From an uncultured Prevotellaceae bacterium (lineage in GTDB: Bacteria > Bacteroidota > Bacteroidia > Bacteroidales > Bacteroidaceae): DNA of 15,954 bases. The notes under the pieces are model-generated. The model was not told the DNA's origin. It saw only the letters and a program-made list of their open reading frames with translations, and made no database searches. The stretch covers positions 1 to 15,954 of the forward strand of contig CAJKQZ010000044.1 of NCBI GenBank assembly GCA_905202115.1. The letters run 5' to 3'. Within the stretch, counting starts at the first letter, position 1, and each line of letters starts with the position of its first letter. The position numbers were made by a program, and so were the translations under genes. Positions 6,769 to 13,620 of this stretch are shown here, in pieces.

Positions 6769-8040
6769 TTATTGAACTGTGTTTTTTCCTTTTTCGGGAA
6801 AAGCCGGACGGGGAAGCATACCTTGCTTTATTGCCTGCATTACGTTCGACGGAGGACGTTGTGCGTTTAATTCGTCTCTCATAAAATCCATATATGGTTT
6901 GACGTGACTGAAAAATTCACGATATCCGTCGCACAGATAGTTCAGTCCCTGTTCGCCTGTGGAGGTGGTGGTAAAGCGGTTTTTGGGGCATTCGCCGTGG
7001 CAAGCGAATAGGAATTCGCATTTTTTGCACTTTAGTGGCAGGGATGAATGTTTTTTCAGCCCGAACTCCGATTGCTGCTTTCCGTAGAGCATTCGGATAA
7101 TTGTGTTTTGGTTTATGTTTCCTAATTTGTATTCGGGAAACACAAAATGGTCGCAACTATAAACATCTCCGTTGTATTCCATTACGGCCGCGTGCCCGCA
7201 GGAAGCCGACAGTGTGCATAGGCCCGGTTCTACGCCGCACCAGTTGGCAAGCGTAGCGTCGAATATCTGTACAAAAAAGCGTCCAACATCGTTCTGAATC
7301 CATAAGTCGAATAATTCGCACAGGAATCTTCCCCATTGCTCGGGAGTTATCGACGACGGTGTAAGGGGAGCGCTGTCACAGGGCGTGGCAAGGTGTCGTC
7401 CGTCGCTATGCGGTAGAATACGTTCCACAATCGGGGTGAACTGAAGGAAGTCGGTGCCCGATTTTTTAAAGAAGTCGTAAACTTCGGCGGCGTGCTCCGC
7501 ATTGATAGAATTTACCACGGCCATAGCGTTCCATTCCACACCGTATCGGTTAAGCTTTTCTATGCCTTTTAATGTCTGCTGCCACGAATTGTGTCCGGAA
7601 CGCGACTTGCGGAATGCGTCGTGATATTTCTGCGGACCGTCTATCGATACTCCTACGAGCCAGCGGTTCTCTTTAAGAAAGCGGCACCAGTCGTCGGTAA
7701 GCAATGTGCCGTTCGTTTGCAGCGCATTGTCTATCTGTCTTCCGCCGGCATAGCGTTTCTGCAGGCTTACGGCCTTTTGGTAGAATGAAAGCGGGCGCAA
7801 CAACGGCTCTCCACCGTGCCATGTAAAGAGAACTTCCTGCGTGGTCTGGCTTTCGATGTATTCGCGTGTGAACTTTTCAAGCAGTGATTCGCTCATCAAA
7901 TGGTCTGTACCGCCGGCATACAGATTCCTTTTTTCGAGATAGTAACAGTATTCGCATGCAAGATTGCAGTGAGCGCCTGCCGGCTTGAGCATTACGTACA
8001 GCGGGCGGGCGAAAGGTGCTATCGCGTTTTTTTCTGTCAT
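6769..8040 (-). CDS. Anaerobic sulfatase-maturating enzyme (radical SAM, SPASM)
   Basis: A 423-residue cytoplasmic radical SAM enzyme that converts the active-site Ser or Cys of a sulfatase to C-alpha-formylglycine before export. The radical SAM cluster motif is C25-x3-C29-x2-C32 (CNLACEYCYY), followed by the SAM-binding WHGGEP (74-79). The C-terminal SPASM region carries cysteines for two auxiliary iron-sulfur clusters: C268, C275, C281, C296, C338, C341, C347, C351 and C370. Length and cysteine pattern fit the anSME family rather than other SPASM proteins. The start codon overlaps the sulfatase stop by 4 nt (ATGA), so the two are probably translationally coupled. The natural substrate is very likely the Ser-type sulfatase encoded just upstream, though such enzymes usually serve all sulfatases in the cell. 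Confidence 0.93.
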   Translation of the reverse strand: MTEKNAIAPFARPLYVMLKPAGAHCNLACEYCYYLEKRNLYAGGTDHLMSESLLEKFTREYIESQTTQEVLFTWHGGEPLLRPLSFYQKAVSLQKRYAGGRQIDNALQTNGTLLTDDWCRFLKENRWLVGVSIDGPQKYHDAFRKSRSGHNSWQQTLKGIEKLNRYGVEWNAMAVVNSINAEHAAEVYDFFKKSGTDFLQFTPIVERILPHSDGRHLATPCDSAPLTPSSITPEQWGRFLCELFDLWIQNDVGRFFVQIFDATLANWCGVEPGLCTLSASCGHAAVMEYNGDVYSCDHFVFPEYKLGNINQNTIIRMLYGKQQSEFGLKKHSSLPLKCKKCEFLFACHGECPKNRFTTTSTGEQGLNYLCDGYREFFSHVKPYMDFMRDELNAQRPPSNVMQAIKQGMLPRPAFPEKGKNTVQ

Positions 8041-9554
8041 TGAGTTTTTGGGGGCAGAGTTATGCGGAAAAACTCGCTCGGCCTGTGCTCCTTATAAATA
8101 ATGTCTGTCATTTTGCGCACAATGCGCGGATTTTCTGCTGCGACGTCGCGGTCTTCGTGAAGGTCGGCGGCAAGATTGTAGAGCATGGGCTTTCCTTTTT
8201 TGACAACTAACTTCCAGTCGCCTTTCCGCACGGCAATCATGTCAGTTTCGTGAAACTCCCAGTACAGGTGCTTGTGGTGACGCTGCTTTCCCTTGCCTGT
8301 GAGTGTGGGATATATGGAAATTCCGTCAAAGCAGTCGTCGGGAATGTTTTTGTTGGTGTAGCGTTTTTTAAAGTCCTTTATTCCCGCTATATCGCAGAAC
8401 GTTGGCAGCAGGTCGTAGAACGCAAAAGGCATGTCGCAGTCTTTTCCTGCGTTTATGTGCTCAGGCCATTTCACTATGAACGGCACTCTTATTCCTCCTT
8501 CGTAGGTAGAACGCTTGAGCCCGCGCAACAGGCCGTCGCGGTTGAAGAACTCGGGGTCGGCGCCGCCTTCTTCGTGCGGGCCGTTGTCGGAGGTGAAAAT
8601 TATAACGGTGTTGTTTTCCAATCCTTTCTCCCGCAGTTTTTCGATTATTTCGCCAACTTGTGTGTCGAGTCGTGTTATCATTGCCGCAAATTCGGCATGT
8701 GTATGCAAGGTGGGGTTGTAGCGTGAGCCCTTGTTCCCGCCGAATGTCTTGTCGTCGGCGAATCTGTTGCGATAGCCTTTTAAGATAGAGTCTTCCGGCT
8801 GGCGCAGTTCGGCGTGCGGCAGTGTGTATGTGAATATCCCGAGAAACGGTTGGCCGGCCTGCCGGTTGTCGAGCCATTCGAGGGCTTTGCTGTGTATTAT
8901 GTCGGCGGAGTATTGCGTGCGGTTGTCGTAGTCGGGGCCGTACATGGCGTGTCGCGTATTCTCTGTAAGTTCTTCCCTAACAACTCCCTTGTCGCCTTTA
9001 CTGCTGCTGTAACGGTTCAGGAAATTAGGGAAATACAGGTGGGCCTGGTACTGGCAGATGTATCCGTAGAACTCGTCGATACCTCTTTTGTCGGGTGTGG
9101 AAATGCTTCCTTCGTATCCGCCGGCCCATTTGCCGAACATTCCGGTGGCGTATCCGTTCTGTTTGAAAATTTCCGGCAGTATCACATGGCATGTGTCGTA
9201 TGGCTCCTGGCCCGATACGGCGTAATCGGCATTTTGTCCGTACATAATCTGCCCCGACCAATGTTCCCTGTTGCCTCGCACATGCGTATGGCCGGTATGT
9301 TGTCCCGTCATTACGCAGGCACGCGACGGTGCGGAAACGGGGCTCCCTGCATAGGCCTGCGTGAAACGCATTCCGTCAGCGGCAAGTCTGTCGATGTTGG
9401 GGGTGGATATGTATTTTTGCCCGTAACATGCGAGGTCGCCGTATCCCATATCGTCGCACATTATGAACAGGATGTTCGGACGGTCATCCTGCGCTTCCGC
9501 ATGAGGCGGCAGGAGGAATGTTACCATGCCGGCTATTAATATTTTTTTGTCCAT
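8037..9554 (-). CDS. Exported sulfatase, Ser-type, S1 family
   Basis: A 505-residue formylglycine-dependent sulfatase. A signal peptide (about residues 1-21, ending HAEA) sends it to the periplasm or cell surface. Metal-binding D34-D35 (CDDMGYGD) is followed by the sulfatase signature SAPSRACVMTG, in which S74 is the residue converted to formylglycine and R78 is the conserved arginine. Other active-site positions are K142 (FGKW), H247 (LPHAE), D323-N324 (SDNGPH) and K347. The usual histidine after GKW is absent (GKWAGGY). The substrate cannot be read from the sequence; host mucin or glycosaminoglycan sulfates are typical for gut relatives. No SusC/SusD or glycoside hydrolase gene is next to it. 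It is first in a two-gene operon with its maturase; no clear promoter consensus was found upstream. Confidence 0.93.
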   Translation of the reverse strand: MDKKILIAGMVTFLLPPHAEAQDDRPNILFIMCDDMGYGDLACYGQKYISTPNIDRLAADGMRFTQAYAGSPVSAPSRACVMTGQHTGHTHVRGNREHWSGQIMYGQNADYAVSGQEPYDTCHVILPEIFKQNGYATGMFGKWAGGYEGSISTPDKRGIDEFYGYICQYQAHLYFPNFLNRYSSSKGDKGVVREELTENTRHAMYGPDYDNRTQYSADIIHSKALEWLDNRQAGQPFLGIFTYTLPHAELRQPEDSILKGYRNRFADDKTFGGNKGSRYNPTLHTHAEFAAMITRLDTQVGEIIEKLREKGLENNTVIIFTSDNGPHEEGGADPEFFNRDGLLRGLKRSTYEGGIRVPFIVKWPEHINAGKDCDMPFAFYDLLPTFCDIAGIKDFKKRYTNKNIPDDCFDGISIYPTLTGKGKQRHHKHLYWEFHETDMIAVRKGDWKLVVKKGKPMLYNLAADLHEDRDVAAENPRIVRKMTDIIYKEHRPSEFFRITLPPKTQ

Positions 9555-9632
9555 GATATAGAGTCGGTTCTTTATACGGTCGCGAAATTTTTTGATAAGG
9601 TATTTCGGTCACTAAGTTAGGAAAGAATTTCG

Positions 9633-9651
9633 AAACAGTTCTTTTATTTTG
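9633..9651 (+). repeat. Short dispersed repeat R4, copy 1
   Basis: AAACAGTTCTTTTATTTTG matches 15733-15752 at all positions except one inserted G. It is AT-rich and may be partly chance. Confidence 0.4.
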
Positions 9652-9696
9652 GTGAAAACAGGTTTTGTGGAAAATTGTCAGTACCTTTCCGGCGGA

Positions 9697-9779
9697 TTTT
9701 GCAGACAAAAACGGTCAGCGGCCAAGCACTTGAAAATCAGCGCGTGTATATATAGCAAAAAATATGTCTGAGATATTTT
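9697..9779 (-). repeat. 83-bp intergenic repeat, copy B (inverted)
   Basis: This is the reverse complement of 11-93 with four substitutions, clustered in the ATACAC region. On the minus strand the order is palindrome module, then the conserved ~60-nt segment, then 142 nt to the sulfatase start. The similarity stops abruptly after GCAAAA in both copies, which marks a defined right edge. Confidence 0.92.
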
Positions 9780-9800
9780 GAATTATCTCAGACATATTTT
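9759..9800. repeat. Palindrome-family repeat R1c (everted arrangement)
   Basis: AAAATATGTCTGAGAT (9759-9774) and ATCTCAGACATATTTT (9785-9800) are perfect inverted copies of the 16-nt motif, and the stem extends to 17 bp around an 8-nt loop. Compared with R1b the motifs point outward rather than inward. A partial continuation, ATTATCTC, follows at 9803-9810. Confidence 0.9.
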
Positions 9801-9851
9801 CGATTATCTCCCTTGTATTTTCAATTTACTGCGGGAACTTTTTTATCACAC

Positions 9852-9867
9852 AAAAAAATATTTTTTT
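9852..9867. repeat. Perfect A/T palindrome downstream of ispH
   Basis: AAAAAAATATTTTTTT is a 16-nt perfect palindrome with partial CAC/GTG flanks. On the minus strand it lies about 150 nt past the ispH stop. It could act as a weak terminator or a bent A-tract; I cannot tell which. Confidence 0.4.
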
Positions 9868-10015
9868 TCGTGAGAGGCAGTTTTTTGAGACGGACTTACT
9901 TTCCGTAGATTTTCTGCAGAGCCGTTTTACAAGTCCTTAAAGACGTACTAAAATATTCAGAGAATACTTTCTTCTTGCCGTATGATTACGGGCAACGGCG
10001 TTACGGAAGTGTTTC

Positions 10016-10882
10016 TTATTCGGAGCTATGCTCGAGTATGGCTGTCCGGCAGGCTTTCATGAGCCATTCGGGTGTGGATGTGGCTCCGCATATTCCTACC
10101 GAACGGGCATGGTCGAACCATGAGTAGTCTATGTCGGCCGGCTGTTCTATGTTGTGCGAGCGTGCGTTGACCTCACGGCAGGCTGCAAAGAGCATACGTC
10201 CGTTCGAACTCTTCCGGCCGCACACGAAAAGCACCACATCATGTCGGGCTGCAAAGGCGCGTATCGCGGGAAGCCGGTTGGCTACCTGCCTGCATATCGT
10301 GTCGTGCCATTCAAGGGTGGCGGGCGGCTGGATATGCGAGCTTATGTATTCTACAATGCGGCGGAAATCGTCGAGCGCGCGCGTGGTTTGTGAATAAAGG
10401 CGTATAGAGCGGTTAAAGTCGAGTTTGTGTGCGTCTTCGAGGCTTTCTATCACTATGGCCTGCCCGTCGGTCTGTCCCATGAGCCCGAGCACTTCGGCAT
10501 GGCCGCGCTTTCCGAAAATTACAATCTGCTTGTCGCCCGGACTTTCATATTCCTGTGCAATCCGTTTTTGAAGCTGCAGTACAACGGGGCATGTGGCGTC
10601 GACGATTTCTATGTTGTTGCTGCGGGCCGTGCTGTATGTGCTCGGCGGTTCGCCGTGCGCTCTGAGCAATACGCGTGCGTCACGCAACATGGCCAGCTCG
10701 TCATGATTTATGGTGCGCATTCCCATTCTGTTGAGACGTTCGCACTCGCGGCCGTTGTGAACGATGTCGCCCAAGCAGCAGAGCCCTCCTCCCGAAGTGA
10801 GCTTTTCTTCTGCTAATTTTATAGCGCGTGTCACTCCAAAGCAGAACCCCGAGCCTTTGTCGATTTCAATCTGTATGTTCAT
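10016..10882 (-). CDS. ispH: 4-hydroxy-3-methylbut-2-enyl diphosphate reductase
   Basis: A 288-residue iron-sulfur enzyme that performs the last step of the MEP (non-mevalonate) isoprenoid pathway, making IPP and DMAPP. The three cluster ligands are C14 (GFCFGV), C98 (DATCPV) and C197 (TICRQVANR). The substrate-binding histidines H42 (VHNG), H76 (AHGE) and H128 (GHAEV) and the proton-donor glutamate E130 are all present, as are QTT (165-167) and GATSTPEW (266-273). It lies 13 nt after cmk and is the last gene of porQ-cmk-ispH. Its product feeds the prenyl synthase encoded at 13621 in the divergent operon. Confidence 0.97.
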   Translation of the reverse strand: MNIQIEIDKGSGFCFGVTRAIKLAEEKLTSGGGLCCLGDIVHNGRECERLNRMGMRTINHDELAMLRDARVLLRAHGEPPSTYSTARSNNIEIVDATCPVVLQLQKRIAQEYESPGDKQIVIFGKRGHAEVLGLMGQTDGQAIVIESLEDAHKLDFNRSIRLYSQTTRALDDFRRIVEYISSHIQPPATLEWHDTICRQVANRLPAIRAFAARHDVVLFVCGRKSSNGRMLFAACREVNARSHNIEQPADIDYSWFDHARSVGICGATSTPEWLMKACRTAILEHSSE

Positions 10883-10895
10883 TGACGTCGGGTCT

Positions 10896-11585
10896 TTAAA
10901 TTTCGGCGGCTTTACGGTATTGTTCCATTAACCATGCGTCTTGTTGCTCTATGGTGAGATTTGAATTGTCCAGCACTACGGCTTCGGGGGATTGTACGAG
11001 CGGAGAGACCTCGCGGTGCGTGTCGATATAATCGCGGTGCTTTACATTCTCGAGAATGTCTTCGTATGAAGCCTGCTCGCCTTTGGCCTGAAGCTCATCG
11101 TATCGGCGGCGGGCACGGACTTCGGCCGAAGCTGTTACGAAAATCTTCAGTTCTGCGTCGGGAAATACCGTGGTACCTATATCGCGTCCGTCCATTACTA
11201 TCCCTTTCTCTTTTCCCATGCGTCTTTGTTGCAAAGTGAGCGACTCGCGCACGAAAGGAAGGGCTGCAATCGCGCTCACGTGAGACGACACTTCCATTGT
11301 GCGGATTGTCTGTTCCACATTCCGGCCGTTGAGCTCGGTAATGTTGTTGCCGGTCTCCTTGTCTACGGAGAAAGAGATTTTTATTCCGCCTATACTGTTT
11401 TCGAGAGCGGCAATGTCGATGTCGTTACCGTGTATCATGCCGTTTTCGAGGGCAAAAAGCGTAACGGCGCGATACATCGCGCCGCTGTCTATATATATGT
11501 ATCCGATTTTTTTTGCGAGGGCTTTTGCCATCGTGCTTTTTCCGCATGAAGAAAAGCCGTCTATGGCTATGGTGATTCTTTTCAT
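10896..11585 (-). CDS. cmk: Cytidylate kinase
   Basis: A 229-residue cytoplasmic nucleotide kinase that phosphorylates CMP and dCMP with ATP. The P-loop is GFSSCGKST (10-18), followed by the family segment YIDSGAMYRAVTLFA. The CMP-binding insert and the DGRDIGTTVFPDAELKIF motif are characteristic of bacterial Cmk. The lid region contains SAEVRARRRYDE. Length fits the family. The ATG is followed directly by the first beta strand (MKRITIAIDG). It is 82 nt after porQ with no terminator or clear promoter between them, so it is probably co-transcribed with porQ and ispH. Confidence 0.96.
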   Translation of the reverse strand: MKRITIAIDGFSSCGKSTMAKALAKKIGYIYIDSGAMYRAVTLFALENGMIHGNDIDIAALENSIGGIKISFSVDKETGNNITELNGRNVEQTIRTMEVSSHVSAIAALPFVRESLTLQQRRMGKEKGIVMDGRDIGTTVFPDAELKIFVTASAEVRARRRYDELQAKGEQASYEDILENVKHRDYIDTHREVSPLVQSPEAVVLDNSNLTIEQQDAWLMEQYRKAAEI

Positions 11586-11667
11586 AGTGAAAGTTTTTGT
11601 GTCTTACTTTTTTTACAAGGTTGTCTCTTTTGTTTCAGGGGATGTCTGCCTGTTTTTCCACTATCGA

Positions 11668-12645
11668 TTATAAACCGTATGAAAGATTAACCAATACGGA
11701 TGAGGCTGCGACGTGATATTTTGAGTAAGCTACGCCTAATTTGAAGCGTGTGAGTTTTATTCCTCCGCCGAAAGACCATCCGGCTCCGTGGCCCGAACCG
11801 GCTGCTTTGAGCTCGTATGCGCGGCGGGCGTTGTAGCCTCCCGATATGTACAGAAAATCGGTGGGAATAACGTCCACGCCTATCGCGAAATGGTTGAACA
11901 GGATTCTGCCGAAAGAACAGTCCTTCCCGCTTTCGTTGTAATAGTATCTGGAACTCCAGCGCGTAAGATCGGTAAGCGTCAAAGACAGCCTTACGGGGGC
12001 GTGCGCCATGCTTTGCGTTATTCCGACGTCGAGGTCGAACGGAAGGTGCTCGGTTTTCTCGTCGAAACGCTTTATCTGCGCACCGACATTGCGCATTGCA
12101 ATCGAAGCCGAGAAATCTTTGTCTTCGTTGAAATAATTCAATCCTAAATCGAATGCAACGGCAAAGGAAGAGTATTCCGCATATTTGGAGAAAATGAACC
12201 GTGCGGTAGCTCCGCCCGTCCAACGTTCCGACAAATTATAGCTGTATTGCCCTGCAATACTGAAATCCTTTGCCGACAAATCTCCTGTGACGTTTCCTGC
12301 TTCGTCCGTTTCGTCCATGTCGCCGTAATTTACGTACATGGCGTTCACTCCTATGGTGTGGCGCTCTCCTACAGTCTTTACGAATGCCGCCGAAGTAACG
12401 AGCGAGCCTTTCATGTAGGACATATAATTAAGATTTATGGTTTTGTCGCTTACCGAGGCAAGCAGGGCCGGATTGTTGAACGCAAGCGTCGCGTCGTCGT
12501 CAATGAGAGATATGTTTGTACCGCCGAGGGCCGCAGCGTGAGCCGAGGCAGGCAACTTGAGAAAGTTGAACGATGACGACTTTTCCTGCGCCAGCAGTAC
12601 TACCGGCGCAAGCAGAGACGCAAGGAAGAACGCAAGTTTTTTCAT
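11668..12645 (-). CDS. porQ: PorQ-like type IX secretion outer-membrane protein
   Basis: A 325-residue outer-membrane beta-barrel of the PorV/PorQ (FadL-like) group. A signal peptide (about 1-19, ending VLLA before Q20) is followed by the family segment LKLPASAHAAALGGTNISLIDDDATLAFNNPALL, then alternating barrel strands, and it ends with the hydrophobic strand SSVLVNLSYGL typical of outer-membrane proteins. In Porphyromonas-type systems PorQ is a component of the type IX secretion machinery; here the assignment is by family and the rest of the machinery is not in the window. The frame is open to 12726, but the ATG at 12645 gives the signal peptide and lies just after a good -7 box. It heads porQ-cmk-ispH and is divergent from tonB. 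Confidence 0.85.
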   Translation of the reverse strand: MKKLAFFLASLLAPVVLLAQEKSSSFNFLKLPASAHAAALGGTNISLIDDDATLAFNNPALLASVSDKTINLNYMSYMKGSLVTSAAFVKTVGERHTIGVNAMYVNYGDMDETDEAGNVTGDLSAKDFSIAGQYSYNLSERWTGGATARFIFSKYAEYSSFAVAFDLGLNYFNEDKDFSASIAMRNVGAQIKRFDEKTEHLPFDLDVGITQSMAHAPVRLSLTLTDLTRWSSRYYYNESGKDCSFGRILFNHFAIGVDVIPTDFLYISGGYNARRAYELKAAGSGHGAGWSFGGGIKLTRFKLGVAYSKYHVAASSVLVNLSYGL

Positions 12646-12650
12646 TGGAC

Positions 12651-12665
12651 TTCCAATTTTTGGAA
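12651..12665. promoter_or_regulatory. Palindrome over the porQ transcription start
   Basis: TTCCAA-TTT-TTGGAA is a perfect 6-bp inverted repeat between the porQ -7 box and its start codon. A second, mutually exclusive pairing (ATTGG, loop, CCAAT in the mRNA) would take in the GGAAG and the first bases of the AUG. It may be an operator or a translation-control hairpin. Confidence 0.45.
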
Positions 12666-12666
12666 A

Positions 12667-12674
12667 CAAAGGTA
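12667..12674 (-). promoter_or_regulatory. -7 box for porQ
   Basis: TACCTTTG on the minus strand fits TAnnTTTG fully. No good TTTG lies 19-21 bp upstream. The predicted leader is about 15 nt, which supports the start at 12645. Confidence 0.55.
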
Positions 12675-12695
12675 CATTTTTTCGATTATCTGACT

Positions 12696-12703
12696 TAATT
12701 TTG
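12696..12703 (+). promoter_or_regulatory. -7 box for the tonB operon
   Basis: TAATTTTG on the plus strand fits TAnnTTTG fully; a -33 TTTG is not evident. It lies about 56 nt upstream of the GTG start of tonB and 21 nt from the opposing porQ box. Confidence 0.5.
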
Positions 12704-12758
12704 CACATACAAACAACGTGCGACAATGCGTATTGAAATTAAATTGTGATTTCAGAAC

Positions 12759-13562
12759 GTGCCGGAAGATAATTTATTATCCAAGAAATGGTGTAATCTT
12801 GTTTTCGAGAATAGAAACAAAGATTATGGCGCTTATATCCTTCGACGTGACGAAGGAAAGATGTTGACGCGTGCTTTGGTGATAGTTATTGTCGCTTTTG
12901 CGGCTTTTATTTTACTACCTTTGGTTCTTGTGAAGTGGCAAATCGACCGGTTGCAGAAAGATGCCATGAATACAATCGCAAATCTTTCGAAACTCGAGCC
13001 TCCTAAAGTGAAAAAGCAACCCGATCTGAGAGCCGTCGACGTCACTCAGAGGATAATTGCGAAACATATCGAGGACGCAATAAAATTCATGCCTGAGATT
13101 TCTGAAAAAGAGGATGCAGAGTCGCAGCTTCTTCTCGGAGTAGATAAGGAAGGTGAGGCAAATGAAGCCAAAACTTTACTGTCGGTTTCCGATAGCACGG
13201 TTTCGGATAGCGCAAGGGCAGATGAACCGGTTGTTTCTTCCAAATATCCTTCGCCGGTAGAAGTCGTTGAGGAAATGCCCCAATTTCCCGGCGGATTGTC
13301 GGCTTTAATGAAATGGGTTGACAAGAATCTTATATATCCTCCCGTATGTGTCCGTAATAAGGTCGAAGGGCGCGTCGAGGTTTCGTTTTATGTGGATAAG
13401 GACGGAAAGGTTTTCGATCCCGAGGTAACGAAAAAATTGCACCCGTTGCTTGACAGGGAAGCTGTTCTTACGGTTATGAAAATGCCTAAGTGGAGTCCAG
13501 GAAAAGTAAACGGTAAAGTAAGCGTTGTACGGGTTACTATTCCGATAGAATTCGCTCTTTAA
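12759..13562 (+). CDS. Energy transducer TonB family protein
   Basis: A 267-residue inner-membrane protein that would pass proton-motive energy to outer-membrane TonB-dependent transporters. A short cytoplasmic N-terminus with the phylum-typical WCNLVFENRNKDYGAYILRR (11-30) precedes one membrane helix (about 38-58). A periplasmic linker (about 60-165) is acidic and has few prolines apart from EPPKVKKQP. The TonB C-terminal domain starts after EEMPQFPGG (171-179) and includes YPP and VEGRVEVSFYVDKDG (202-216), ending at IPIEFAL. The start is GTG: an in-frame TGA at 12747 rules out anything further upstream, and the conserved N-terminus is retained. It is first in the operon with the prenyl synthase and tatD (58-nt and 7-nt gaps). 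Confidence 0.9.
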   Translation: MPEDNLLSKKWCNLVFENRNKDYGAYILRRDEGKMLTRALVIVIVAFAAFILLPLVLVKWQIDRLQKDAMNTIANLSKLEPPKVKKQPDLRAVDVTQRIIAKHIEDAIKFMPEISEKEDAESQLLLGVDKEGEANEAKTLLSVSDSTVSDSARADEPVVSSKYPSPVEVVEEMPQFPGGLSALMKWVDKNLIYPPVCVRNKVEGRVEVSFYVDKDGKVFDPEVTKKLHPLLDREAVLTVMKMPKWSPGKVNGKVSVVRVTIPIEFAL

Positions 13563-13620
13563 CCGGTGCGTATGCAATGCTGTTTATAAGAATTAATAAT
13601 AAAAGGTCATACAAAACGAC

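Larger units (their letters stand above)
9555..10015. other. Repeat-rich intergenic region between ispH and the sulfatase gene
   Basis: No credible gene in 461 nt. It holds an R4 short repeat (9633-9651), the 83-bp repeat copy B (9697-9779), the R1c palindrome (9759-9800), a 16-nt A/T palindrome (9852-9867) and TTTCTGCAGAGCC (9911-9923), which recurs at 15765-15777. The minus-strand sulfatase promoter should lie in 9555-9690, but no TAnnTTTG box is evident; TACCTTAT near 9600 is a weak candidate. Confidence 0.75.

Noticed and set aside
8814..9539. 241-residue plus-strand frame (and another at 8250-8726)
   Set aside because: Antisense to the sulfatase, whose motifs run through the whole region. 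No domain and no promoter.
11..9779. Phase-variable inversion of the whole segment between the 83-bp repeats
   Set aside because: The segment contains essential operons whose promoters lie inside it, so inversion would switch nothing obvious, and no recombinase gene is in view. Chance homologous inversion remains possible.
9759..9800. Attachment site or chromosome-dimer (dif) site
   Set aside because: The symmetry is of the hairpin type with AT-rich arms and several copies exist in 16 kb, whereas dif is single; no integrase is nearby.
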